Source: Rhodoferax sp. (lineage in GTDB: Bacteria > Pseudomonadota > Gammaproteobacteria > Burkholderiales > Burkholderiaceae_C). From it: a stretch of DNA of 64,000 nt. The stretch is taken from positions 1 to 64,000 of the forward strand of contig NZ_JAUYQD010000013.1 of the NCBI RefSeq assembly GCF_030697375.1, given 5' to 3'. The notes under the pieces are model-generated. The model was not told the origin of the DNA, made no database searches, and saw only the letters and a program-made list of their open reading frames with translations. This document shows, piece by piece, positions 15,634-23,910 of this stretch. Numbering within the stretch: the first letter of the stretch is position 1; each line of letters begins with the position of its first letter. A program made the translations under genes and the position numbers.

Positions 15634-17391
15634 ATGCGGCTGAAATTTCTCTCCGACATGTTTCCCAAGGGTGGGCCGGGCGCTTTGCAGCGCTGGGTGC
15701 CGGGGCTTGCCATGGTGCGAGACTACAGGCCCGCCTGGTTCTTCAGTGATCTGGCGGCAGGCTTGGTGCTGACGGCCATTTTGGTCCCGGTGGGCATGGG
15801 GTATGCCGAGGCTTCGGGTCTGCCTGCCATTTACGGGCTGTATGCCACCATCGTTCCCCTGCTTGTGTATGCCCTGTTCGGGCCGAGCCGCATCATGGTA
15901 CTGGGGCCGGACTCCACGCTGGCCGCAGTGATTGCGGCGCTGATCTTGCCGCTGGCGCAGGGGAGTGGGGAGCGTGCGGTGGCCCTGGCGGGCGCGCTGG
16001 CGATGCTTTCCGGCCTGTGCTCCATGGTGATCGGGTTTGCGCGGCTGGGGCTGATCGCCGACCTGCTGTCCAAGCCCATCCGTATCGGTTTCTTGAACGC
16101 TATTGCCCTCACCGTGCTGATCGGGCAGTTGCCCAAGGTGTTTGGTTTCTCTGTCAAGGCGGACAGTTTTGTGGAACGAATCCTGCTGCTGGTCCAGGGT
16201 ATCGCAGACGGCAAAACCAATGGGATCGCCCTGTCGATCGGACTCTCCAGTTTGGTATTGATTGTGCTGCTCAAGTCCTACCGGCCACGGTGGCCCGGGA
16301 TTTTGGTGGCCGTGGTGCTGGCGACCCTGGTGTCGGCCTGGTTTCAGTTGGACCTCCGGGGGCATTTGTCAGTGGTGGGCGCGCTGCCGCAGGGGCTCCC
16401 GCATTGGCAGATTCCCCCGGTGACGGTGGCGGACCTGGTGCATCTTTTGCCGGGCGCCGCCATCATTTCGCTGCTGACCTTTGCCGACACCAGCGTGTTG
16501 TCCCGCGCCCTGGCCCAGCGCATGGGGTATGCCGTCAACCAGAACCAGGAAATGATTGCGCTGGGTGCGGCCAACCTGGCCGCAGGACTGTTCCAAGGTT
16601 TTTCCATCAGCGCCAGTTCGTCGCGCACGCCGGTGGCGGAGTCGGCAGGTGCCAAGACGCAGGTCACCGGCCTGGTAGGCGCCCTGGCGATTGCTGCGCT
16701 GCTGCTTTTCGCGCCCAATTTGCTGCAAAACCTGCCCAGTGCCGTACTGGGCGCGGTGGTCATTGCGGCCTGCTGGTCCTTTGCGGATTTTCCCGCCATG
16801 GGGCAGATGTACCAGCTGCGCAAAGTGGAGTTCGCGCTCTCCGTCATCAGTTTCCTGGGGGTGGCCTTTGTGGGCGTGATGGAGGGTATTTTCATCACCA
16901 TCGCATTGGCCATTTTGGTGCTGGTGTGGAATGTGTGGCACCCTTATTTCGCCGTATTGGCCCGGGTCGATGGAATCAAGGGCTACCACGATGTGGCCCG
17001 CCACCCCGAAGGCCGGCCCGTGCCCGGTCTGGTGTTGTTTCGCTGGGACGCGCAGCTCTTTTTTGCCAACGCCGAGATCTTTCGTGATGCGCTGCATCGC
17101 GCCGTTGCATCGGCTCCCACACCGACACGCCGCGTGGTGGTGGCCGCCGATGCCATTAGCGATGTGGACATCACCGCCGCAGACGTTTTGCTGGTGTTGT
17201 ACCGTGAACTGCGCCAGCAAGGCGTGGAGCTGTGGTTTGCCGGTTTGAAGGGGCCGGTCAAAGACCGGCTGAACCATTACGGCACGCTGGACGTGATCGG
17301 GCATGACATCTTTTCTCCCACCGTGGGCCGGTGTGTCAACCAGTACCGCTCCACCTATGCGGTGGATTGGAAAGACTGGGATGAAGACTGA
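15634..17391 (+). CDS. SulP-family anion transporter with STAS domain
   Basis: A 585-residue permease. Around a dozen hydrophobic segments (about residues 35-430) carry the SulP signature near VPVGMGYAEASGLPAIYGLY and the later SISASSSRTPVAESAG region; a C-terminal STAS domain (about 450-560) has LFRWDAQLFFANAEIF. Family members take up sulfate, bicarbonate or dicarboxylates. I chose ATG 15634 because the frame upstream is antisense to the histidine kinase and lacks membrane character. No sulfate-assimilation or carbonic anhydrase gene lies nearby, so the substrate cannot be set. The divergent two-component pair could control it, but that is only suggested by position. Confidence 0.88.
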   Translation: MRLKFLSDMFPKGGPGALQRWVPGLAMVRDYRPAWFFSDLAAGLVLTAILVPVGMGYAEASGLPAIYGLYATIVPLLVYALFGPSRIMVLGPDSTLAAVIAALILPLAQGSGERAVALAGALAMLSGLCSMVIGFARLGLIADLLSKPIRIGFLNAIALTVLIGQLPKVFGFSVKADSFVERILLLVQGIADGKTNGIALSIGLSSLVLIVLLKSYRPRWPGILVAVVLATLVSAWFQLDLRGHLSVVGALPQGLPHWQIPPVTVADLVHLLPGAAIISLLTFADTSVLSRALAQRMGYAVNQNQEMIALGAANLAAGLFQGFSISASSSRTPVAESAGAKTQVTGLVGALAIAALLLFAPNLLQNLPSAVLGAVVIAACWSFADFPAMGQMYQLRKVEFALSVISFLGVAFVGVMEGIFITIALAILVLVWNVWHPYFAVLARVDGIKGYHDVARHPEGRPVPGLVLFRWDAQLFFANAEIFRDALHRAVASAPTPTRRVVVAADAISDVDITAADVLLVLYRELRQQGVELWFAGLKGPVKDRLNHYGTLDVIGHDIFSPTVGRCVNQYRSTYAVDWKDWDED

Positions 17392-17412
17392 ACTGCGGTG
17401 CGCCTGGCGTTG

Positions 17413-18762
17413 TCAGCCCGCGCTTGTTTCTGCGCGCGTTTGCGCTTCGCGCACCGCCTGGTGCAGCCGCTGTTCCACCTCGGCAAACAAGGGGCGCGCC
17501 TGCACGTCGTTGGTGAGGCAGGCGCTTGCCAGGGCGCTGAGTGTGTCGGAGCCATCCCGCAATGCCGGGCTGCGCTCCAGCAGTTCTTCCAGCAGGCAGG
17601 CAAAGGCGCGTACTTCCATGCGTTGCAGCGCCAGAGCCTGTTGCGGCGGGGCGGGCGCGACAAAAGAGGCGGCGCCAAAGTCGCCCAAGAGCGCAGCGCC
17701 TGTCGGGCTGTGCAGAATATTGTGGGCATACAAATCGCCGTGCAGCATGCCTTGTGCGTGCAAGTGCCGGGCGGCCGATGCAATACCCCGCACGATGCCC
17801 AGCGCGGCCAAGCCGTCAAAGGTGGCGTCTGCCGCGTAGACATCGCGCGTGCAGGAGTCCAGGCTGGGCGGGCCCGCCAGGTTGGCAAAGGCCGGGTCGA
17901 TCAAGGACATGACCAAGCCCTGGGCGCCGCTCGGGTGGTCCACGACTTCGCCCAGCACCGGGATCAAGTGGGGGTGCGCGCCGGCACGGATGCAGGCGGC
18001 CATCTCGCAGTGCGGCAGGCCGTCGCTGGTGACGGCGCCCTTGAAGAGTTTGACCGCCACCTGCCGTGCACCCGCGTCCTGGTGCAAGGTGGCGTGGTGG
18101 ATAACGCCGGAAGCCCCTTCGCCCAAACGGTGGGCCAGTTCCAATTGCGTCCAAGCAATGGCCTTGGTAGGCGTCTGCCCCTGGGCGGGCGACTCCAAGG
18201 CTTCGCAAAACGGGTTGCCCGCATAGGCCAGCCAGGCCAACCGGGGCAGGCGCAGCAGCATGTCGGGGAAGGCCGTGAGGCGGTTGGCGGCAATGCGCAC
18301 CAGCTCCAGCCGGGTGCAGGCGGCCAACTCGGGGGGCAAAGCCTGCAACTGGTTGCCCGCCAGCATCAGTTTTTGCAACTGGGCGCACTGCCCGATTTCG
18401 GGGGGGAGCGCCTGAAGCCGGTTGTCGGTGAGGATGAGCCAGCGCAGACCGCGCGGCAGGGCCTGGCTGGATACCGTGTGGATCTGGTTGGCCTTGAAGC
18501 CCACCATGGTGAGGCGCGGGCACTGGCCCAGCACGGCGGGCAGTTCGGTGAACTGGTTGTCGGAACAAAACAGAATGCGCAGTTGGTGCAGGCGCGCCAG
18601 GTCGTCGGGCAGCGTGCGCAGGGCATTGCCCGACAGGTCCAAAATTTCCAGGGTGTCGGCCAGGTCAAAAATTTCGCGGGGGAACTCGGTCAGGCCGCAC
18701 GCCAGTGTCAGGCGCGTGCTGCCCAGGAGTTGGCCGCTGCGCAGCCGTTCAAGTGTGTTCAT
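17413..18762 (-). CDS. Leucine-rich-repeat protein kinase
   Basis: A 449-residue soluble protein. The N-terminal 190 residues are leucine-rich repeats (for example LEILDLSGNALRTLPDDLAR and similar units of about 23 residues). The C-terminal half is a Hanks-type Ser/Thr kinase: a Gly-rich loop at LGEGASGV, a VAVK lysine, the catalytic HGDL with Asp343 and a DFG motif with Asp361. HGD replaces the usual HRD, as in several bacterial kinases. Start at MNTLERLRSG (18762) rather than four codons upstream follows homologues I recall from Pseudomonas and Burkholderiales. Substrate and signal are unknown. It converges on the SulP gene. Confidence 0.85.
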   Translation of the reverse strand: MNTLERLRSGQLLGSTRLTLACGLTEFPREIFDLADTLEILDLSGNALRTLPDDLARLHQLRILFCSDNQFTELPAVLGQCPRLTMVGFKANQIHTVSSQALPRGLRWLILTDNRLQALPPEIGQCAQLQKLMLAGNQLQALPPELAACTRLELVRIAANRLTAFPDMLLRLPRLAWLAYAGNPFCEALESPAQGQTPTKAIAWTQLELAHRLGEGASGVIHHATLHQDAGARQVAVKLFKGAVTSDGLPHCEMAACIRAGAHPHLIPVLGEVVDHPSGAQGLVMSLIDPAFANLAGPPSLDSCTRDVYAADATFDGLAALGIVRGIASAARHLHAQGMLHGDLYAHNILHSPTGAALLGDFGAASFVAPAPPQQALALQRMEVRAFACLLEELLERSPALRDGSDTLSALASACLTNDVQARPLFAEVEQRLHQAVREAQTRAETSAG

Positions 18763-19018
18763 CCAAATTGCCAAAAGGGTGGGCTGCCGATCTTAGCGGC
18801 ACGCCGGAGGTGAGGAGGTTTCGCAGATCCGACCACCAATTGCATTGACCGGTGCGCTCGCATTACGCCTCATGCAGGGGATGGCGGGGGTGCCTGCAAG
18901 AATAGCTTGTTCCAAAACACCATCCCAGCACAAAAACCAGGCGCTCAATCAGCGAGTGGTGCCATCCGCGTATTCAGGAGAGTCTTTCTCGCCGGTAAGC
19001 CGGTTCGTGGATAAGTTC

Positions 19019-19357
19019 CTAGCCAGCAATCTTCCCAAGATTGAGCCCAAAGGAAACCAGCGACATGACTACCACGCCCTGCAATGCCAATGCGAGGACG
19101 GCAAAACTGATGACACCTCTGGCAGGAATACGCAGAACCAAAACATGCACCGCCAAGACCGCGCAGGAGGCGATGAGAAAACCAGTAAAGCCGCCGCTGG
19201 ATAAACGGAATGCAATAACGGCTGCCACGGAGGCGAGAATCGAGGAGAAGAAACAGGTAATTATTCGCGTATTTTCCCCATCGGCGAAACCTGCGGCCCA
19301 TTTCACGGGAACTGTCGTGATCACGGCCAATAAACAAATAAATAAAACTGGAATCAT
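19019..19357 (-). CDS. Small integral membrane protein
   Basis: A 112-residue protein of about four membrane helices (approximately 3-20, 30-50, 55-75, 80-105), starting MIPVLFICLLAVIT. No family is recognised. A start at 19357 is preferred over 19411, because it follows an AGGAGACAACG-type ribosome site and gives a membrane helix directly. It is downstream of, and on the same strand as, the secreted protein at 19408-19797 and may share its transcript. Another frame in the same place is a shadow. Confidence 0.6.
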   Translation of the reverse strand: MIPVLFICLLAVITTVPVKWAAGFADGENTRIITCFFSSILASVAAVIAFRLSSGGFTGFLIASCAVLAVHVLVLRIPARGVISFAVLALALQGVVVMSLVSFGLNLGKIAG

Positions 19358-19407
19358 CACGTTGTCTCCTGGGATGGGCTGTCTAACCTGAGCACTGGAC
19401 TGGAAAA

Positions 19408-19797
19408 TCAAAGCCTGGTGTAGACCTCAAACATGGCGTTTTTTTGGTTGTGCACTTCAAGGGTGTTGTCTTTTGTGCAGTAGTCGAGCGTCTTTTTATC
19501 TAGCTCAATCGTCGTGCATTTTCCATTTTTGGCAAGGGTGCTATAGGGATAGTCAACGCGTTGCCCATCGATCTCGAAAGAGATTATTTTTTTTGAAATG
19601 GTGGTGGTGGTACGTCCACTGCCAAGCTGCTTCCTAAACGCGTCAATAGAGGCTTGTGGGAGGCCTTTGTCTGCCAACTGTCCCACCATCTTTTCGACGT
19701 CAAGCTGCCATTGGCCGTAGAGGTCATTTGAAAAATACTTCTGGTATCCGAAATAGCCCGTGAATGCGATGGCGAGAATAACGATGGTATTTTTCAT
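19408..19797 (-). CDS. Hypothetical membrane-anchored or secreted protein
   Basis: A 129-residue protein beginning MKNTIVILAIAFTGYFGYQKYF, a single N-terminal hydrophobic helix, followed by a small soluble domain with GQWQLDVEKM, a Lys/Thr-rich strand segment and two Cys residues (KCTTIELDKKTLDYC) that could form a disulfide. The domain resembles small lipocalin-like or DUF4440-sized extracytoplasmic proteins, but I cannot name a family. The start at 19797 places the hydrophobic helix at the N-terminus; the upstream extension is not signal-like. Confidence 0.6.
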   Translation of the reverse strand: MKNTIVILAIAFTGYFGYQKYFSNDLYGQWQLDVEKMVGQLADKGLPQASIDAFRKQLGSGRTTTTISKKIISFEIDGQRVDYPYSTLAKNGKCTTIELDKKTLDYCTKDNTLEVHNQKNAMFEVYTRL

Positions 19798-20074
19798 TCG
19801 AAATGGCGGTTTGAAAATGTAAGGGGGATGGCAAGAATGCGCGGATTCTAGATACCCTTTGCCGGAGCCACCATCCCCCAAACGGGTGATGTATGTAAAT
19901 GGCGACAGGTGCGGCCAGGCAATCAACAACGCACAGTTTATGGCCGTCGCTGAATAGGGTGGCTATTCCATTTTTATCAATGGTCTCTTCGCGGCTGGCC
20001 CCTATTTCCCCCGCTGCTGCCTGCGTACAGTTGCTCCAAGGGTTCGAACCGTTTCTTTACTTTGGAGTCCCAAC

Positions 20075-20875
20075 ATGGCATTTGTCAATTTCCGTGGCGT
20101 GGTCTGTCCTGTGGTTGCCGCCTTGCTGCTGCACGCAACCGCGTCGTCTGCGCAATTGAGCCAACCGGCCCTGGCCCAGCTGGAAAGTCTTCGCCTGTCA
20201 CCAGAATCCGCCGGGAGCTTGGTGTACCGGGGCGATACATTCGCCCAGCACGCGCCCTCTGGCCCCCCGCTGTACCGCTATGAGAGGCGTGTATTGCCTA
20301 CGCCGACCGGACTCACCGCAAGCCATATCACCCGTGACCCGACGGGGCGTGTGATCCTGGTGGAGGCGGCAGTTGTTTCGCCCCACTACGCGCTGCAGCG
20401 TTTTGATGTCGTGAACCAGCAAACCGATCTCACGGGATCGGTGGTTGTCAGCCAAGCCGGGCACCACCTGGACTATGAACTCCACAGCAAGGGCACGGTC
20501 AGCCGTGCGTCTGAAGATGTTTCCGATCCGGTGGTCAGTGGACCCTCCCTGTTTGGTTTCATTGTGAAGAACTGGGATGTTTTGACGGCCGGTGCAACGC
20601 TACCCGTGCGGATGGTGGTGCTCCAGGACAAGACCACCTATGGATTCGATCTGCGGTTTGAGAAACAGGCCCATGGGCAGGCTTCGTTCACCCTCACGCC
20701 CAGCAGTTTCCTGATTCGCCTAGCGCTGGCACCGCTGCGGGTTGTGTTGGATGCTGACACCCGGAATGCCGTTCGATACGAAGGCCGGGTGCCGCCGATG
20801 GAGAACGTTTCCGGGAAGCTCAAAGACCTGGACGCGCGTGTGGAGTACACGCCAGTTTCTCCCATCTACCGCTGA
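20075..20875 (+). CDS. Hypothetical periplasmic protein
   Basis: A 266-residue protein with a signal peptide (about residues 1-26, ending SSA-Q). The mature part is mostly predicted beta (repeated VVVSQAGH, YELHSKG, TLTPSSFLIRLALAPLRV) and looks like a secreted protein of the DUF3108-like size class, though I cannot confirm a family. A GGAG ribosome site precedes the ATG. The DUF2214 membrane protein follows after 24 bp and is probably co-transcribed. Confidence 0.65.
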   Translation: MAFVNFRGVVCPVVAALLLHATASSAQLSQPALAQLESLRLSPESAGSLVYRGDTFAQHAPSGPPLYRYERRVLPTPTGLTASHITRDPTGRVILVEAAVVSPHYALQRFDVVNQQTDLTGSVVVSQAGHHLDYELHSKGTVSRASEDVSDPVVSGPSLFGFIVKNWDVLTAGATLPVRMVVLQDKTTYGFDLRFEKQAHGQASFTLTPSSFLIRLALAPLRVVLDADTRNAVRYEGRVPPMENVSGKLKDLDARVEYTPVSPIYR

Positions 20876-20899
20876 TGAACCACAAGACGGACAAACACC

Positions 20900-21361
20900 A
20901 TGACCACACTCTTTGCAACTTTTCACCATCTGGCCGTTCTGACGATTTTGGGCTGCGCGCTGATGTCCATCGTGCAACTGCGCAAACCGTTGGATTTGAA
21001 TACCGCACGCCTGTTGCGCAACACGGACATGCTCAACGGCATTGCCGCAACGCTGGTGCTGCTGGTGGGCTTGGTGCGGGTCTTTTACCTCGAAAAAGGT
21101 GCCGCCTACTACTTTCACAATGGGCCATTCCTTCTCAAGCTGGCGTTTTATGGTTTGGCCAGTGTTCTTTCGCTGGTGCCGACCCTTGAGATTTTTCGCT
21201 GGCGCGTGCCGCTCAAGCGCGGACTGCTGCCCTCGGTGAGCCGTCAAAACTTGGCCCGAATGCGCACCGTCGCCTACTGGCAGTTGGCCTGCATTTTCGC
21301 CATGGTGGCCTGCGCAAACCTGGCTGCGCGCGGTGTCGATTGGCCGTCACTGCGTTATTAA
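20900..21361 (+). CDS. DUF2214-family membrane protein
   Basis: A 153-residue protein with four membrane helices (about 5-25, 45-65, 80-100, 130-150) and the features of the DUF2214 family: an early FHHLAVL segment, RNTDMLNGIAA, a GLVRVFYLEKGAAYY turn and FLLKLAFYGLASVLS. Function of the family is not established. It starts 24 bp after the upstream periplasmic protein. Its stop codon overlaps the stop of the convergent LysR gene by a few bases. Confidence 0.8.
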   Translation: MTTLFATFHHLAVLTILGCALMSIVQLRKPLDLNTARLLRNTDMLNGIAATLVLLVGLVRVFYLEKGAAYYFHNGPFLLKLAFYGLASVLSLVPTLEIFRWRVPLKRGLLPSVSRQNLARMRTVAYWQLACIFAMVACANLAARGVDWPSLRY

Positions 21362-22305
21362 CCCAAGGAGGCGATCCAGGGATCGGCCTGGCTCCCTCCA
21401 AAAATCTCAAGCAAAAAATCCATAAAAACACGCGTTCGGGCGGGTACATGTTTGCGGGTGGGCAGGGCTGCGTACAGTTGCAAGGCAGCGCCGCGCCATT
21501 CGGGCAGGACACGTTCCAGCCGTCCGTCCCGCAAGGCGTCCGCCACCATAAAGGTGGGCAAACCGGCGACCCCCATACCAGCCACGGCAGCGGCGTAGAG
21601 CACCTCCAATTGGCTGGTGCAAAGTACCGGCGGACGCAAGCCCAGCTTGAGTACCTGGCGCTTGCGGTGGGCAGTGCCTGGCTCTTCGCGAAAGAGTGTT
21701 AACTCGTGCCGCACTGCGGCCACGGCCGGGAGCAGTCCGTCGTGCAAAAGCAAATCATCGGGCTGCAGCGGTCGTCCGCAGCGCTCCAGGTAGGCCGGCG
21801 CCGCGCAAATGACAAACGAAGAGGATGCGAGTGGGCGCACCACGAAGTCACCTTGCAAGGCTTGCTGCCCGATGGAGACGATCGAAATATCGAAATTTTC
21901 ATCCGCAGCGGCCACCGGGCCGGACGCCGACAGCTCCAGTTGAATACCGGGGTAACGTGTGCGAAAGTCGGGCAGGTGCTTGACCAGTTGGTGCGTGGCA
22001 AACGCCGGCGGACACAGGATGCGGACATTGCCACTGGGTGCGCTGTTCACGGAGATGGCGATGGCATCCGCATCGTCCAGCTCCCCGAGCACCCGTTTGG
22101 CGCGTTCAAGATACTCCTGGCCAACCTCCGTCAGCGCCAGGCTGCGGGTGGTTCGGTTCAAAAGCCTGACACCCAGGTGGTCTTCAAGGTCTGATACGGC
22201 CCGTGTGACCACCGCAGGGGCGAGGTCCAGCGTTCTTGCGGCACCCGCAAAGCTGCCTTCTGCGATGACTTGGGCGAAAACACGAAGGGAGCGAAGTTGG
22301 TCCAT
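21358..22305 (-). CDS. LysR-family transcriptional regulator
   Basis: A 315-residue regulator with an N-terminal winged HTH (MDQLRSLRVFAQVIAEGSFA and following, about 1-60) and a two-lobed effector-binding domain (about 90-295). The pattern DLAPAVVTRAVSDLEDHLGVRLLNRTTR is that of the CrgA/DsdC-like LysR group. Its target is not obvious: its own 5' end faces the stop of the downstream-strand glutamine synthetase gene, also minus strand, 28 bp away. It may be read from the same transcript as that gene. Confidence 0.88.
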   Translation of the reverse strand: MDQLRSLRVFAQVIAEGSFAGAARTLDLAPAVVTRAVSDLEDHLGVRLLNRTTRSLALTEVGQEYLERAKRVLGELDDADAIAISVNSAPSGNVRILCPPAFATHQLVKHLPDFRTRYPGIQLELSASGPVAAADENFDISIVSIGQQALQGDFVVRPLASSSFVICAAPAYLERCGRPLQPDDLLLHDGLLPAVAAVRHELTLFREEPGTAHRKRQVLKLGLRPPVLCTSQLEVLYAAAVAGMGVAGLPTFMVADALRDGRLERVLPEWRGAALQLYAALPTRKHVPARTRVFMDFLLEIFGGSQADPWIASLG

Positions 22306-22333
22306 GCGGCCATTCTTTCATAGCCGCGCCCGC

Positions 22334-23683
22334 CTACACCTGCGGCAACAAAAACCGCCGCTCCCAGGCGCTGATTTCACTCAGGTAGCTGTCGTACTCC
22401 AGGGCCTTGACGGCGCAGTAGGCGGTGACAAACGTATCTCCCAGCAGGCGGCGGCTGTGGGCGCTGTGCACCATTTGTTCGTGGGCGGGTAAAAAGCTGC
22501 GGGCCAAGGCGTGGGCCTGGTCGTAGCCGCTGTCGGTGACGGCCAGCGGCGCGGTGGGCGTCAGCGCCTCGTCCATGCCTGCCAAGCCTGCAGCCAGGGA
22601 GGCGGCTATCGCCAGGTAGGGGTTGGCGTCTGCCCCGGCAATGCGGTTCTCCACCCGGCGGGCCGCTGGGCCACTGACTGGAATGCGTAGGCCGGTGGTG
22701 CGGTTGTCGTAGCCCCAGTGCAGGTTCACCGGCGCCTGGCTGCCTTTGATAAAACGGCGGTAGGAGTTGACGAAGGGGGCGAAGACCAGCATCAGGTCGG
22801 GTACATAGGTTTGCAGGCCGCCGATGAAATGCCGAAAGGCCGCGCTCTCACCGCCTGCGTCGGTGCTGAAGATGTTGCGCCCGCTGCTGTCCACCACGCT
22901 CTGGTGCAGGTGCATGGAGCTGCCTTGCTCCCCGCTGATGGGCTTGGCCATGAAGACGGCGTTCAGGCCGTGCTGGATGGCGATTTCCTTGGCGGCGTAC
23001 TTGAACAAAAAGGCCTGGTCGGCCACGGCCACCGGGTCGCCGTGCAGCAGGTTGATCTCGTACTGGGTCTGGCCCACCTCGTGGATCCAGGTGTCGGCGT
23101 TCACCCCCAGGCCGTCCAGTGCGGCGCGAAATGCGTCCCAGAACGGGGCCAGCTCGTTGAGCATGTTCAGGCTGAAGGCCGACTGGCCCGCCTCGGCGCG
23201 GCCATGGCGGGCGGCGGGGGCGGTCAGCGGGTGGGCCGGGTCGGTGTTGGGGGCGGTCAGGTAAAACTCGATCTCGGGGGCCACCACCGGCGTCAGGCCC
23301 AAGGCGGTGTAGCGTGCCACCACGCTTTTGAGCAGGGAGCGCGCGGCAAAGGCGCAGGGTTCGCCGCTCAGTTCCACGCAGTCGTGGATGGCCACCGCCC
23401 GGGGCACGCTGGACCAGGGGGACACCTTGAGCGTGGCGTAGTCGGGCACCAGGCGCACATCGGGGTCGGCATTCGGAAAAATCGGGTCGCAGGAGTAGTC
23501 GCCGGTGACCGCCTGCATGGGGATGGCCTGCGCAATGCGCAGCTCGCCGCCGGCGGCAAACTGCTGCGCCGGCATCAGCTTGCCGCGCGGGTAGCCTGAG
23601 ATGTCCGGGAAGATGCACTCCACGTCACGGATGCCGTGCTGCGCGAAAAATGCCTGGCGTTCACTGGGGGCCTGGTAGCTCAT
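22334..23683 (-). CDS. Glutamine synthetase family protein (gamma-glutamylpolyamine synthetase-like)
   Basis: A 449-residue ligase of the type I glutamine synthetase fold. It has the beta-grasp N-terminus (FPDISGYPRGKLMP), the metal and glutamate motifs EIEFYLTAP and EQGSSMHLHQSV, the ATP region and the C-terminal RVENRIAGADANPYLA. The sequence is closer to PuuA-type enzymes, which attach glutamate to putrescine or other amines, than to GlnA; no adenylylation Tyr loop of GlnA type is visible. I start at MSYQAPSER (23683). No other Puu genes adjoin. The LysR gene on the same strand may be co-transcribed. The upstream gap holds a dispersed repeat copy. Confidence 0.85.
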   Translation of the reverse strand: MSYQAPSERQAFFAQHGIRDVECIFPDISGYPRGKLMPAQQFAAGGELRIAQAIPMQAVTGDYSCDPIFPNADPDVRLVPDYATLKVSPWSSVPRAVAIHDCVELSGEPCAFAARSLLKSVVARYTALGLTPVVAPEIEFYLTAPNTDPAHPLTAPAARHGRAEAGQSAFSLNMLNELAPFWDAFRAALDGLGVNADTWIHEVGQTQYEINLLHGDPVAVADQAFLFKYAAKEIAIQHGLNAVFMAKPISGEQGSSMHLHQSVVDSSGRNIFSTDAGGESAAFRHFIGGLQTYVPDLMLVFAPFVNSYRRFIKGSQAPVNLHWGYDNRTTGLRIPVSGPAARRVENRIAGADANPYLAIAASLAAGLAGMDEALTPTAPLAVTDSGYDQAHALARSFLPAHEQMVHSAHSRRLLGDTFVTAYCAVKALEYDSYLSEISAWERRFLLPQV

Positions 23684-23696
23684 GGATTTATGGATC

Positions 23697-23758
23697 AAAA
23701 GTGGCTATAGCCCTTATGGAATGTGCGCAAGCAGCTCCTAAATCTATAGCAAAAGAGG
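23697..23758 (+). repeat. Dispersed intergenic repeat, copy A
   Basis: Contains gtggctatagcccttatgga followed by the core tgcgcaagcagct and a final tatagcaaa. It matches three other copies in the window (30133-30195, 40213-40275, 63186-63245). Consensus core is CTAGCCCCCGT-nn-AAT-TGCGCAAGCAGCTAT-n-TTGATAGCAAA. It lies just upstream of the glutamine-synthetase-like gene. Confidence 0.75.
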
Positions 23759-23910
23759 GCTATTCACGGCGTCACGCAAGGGCTCGGGTGGGAGGGATAC
23801 CGCTGGACATTGTGCGCCCCGCTTCGACCCGGATGCATGCCACATCGGGCCGTCTGGCAGGTTCCACTTACCCGCCAGGTGTGGGGCCTGCGGGGTGCGC
23901 GTGCCGGGTG

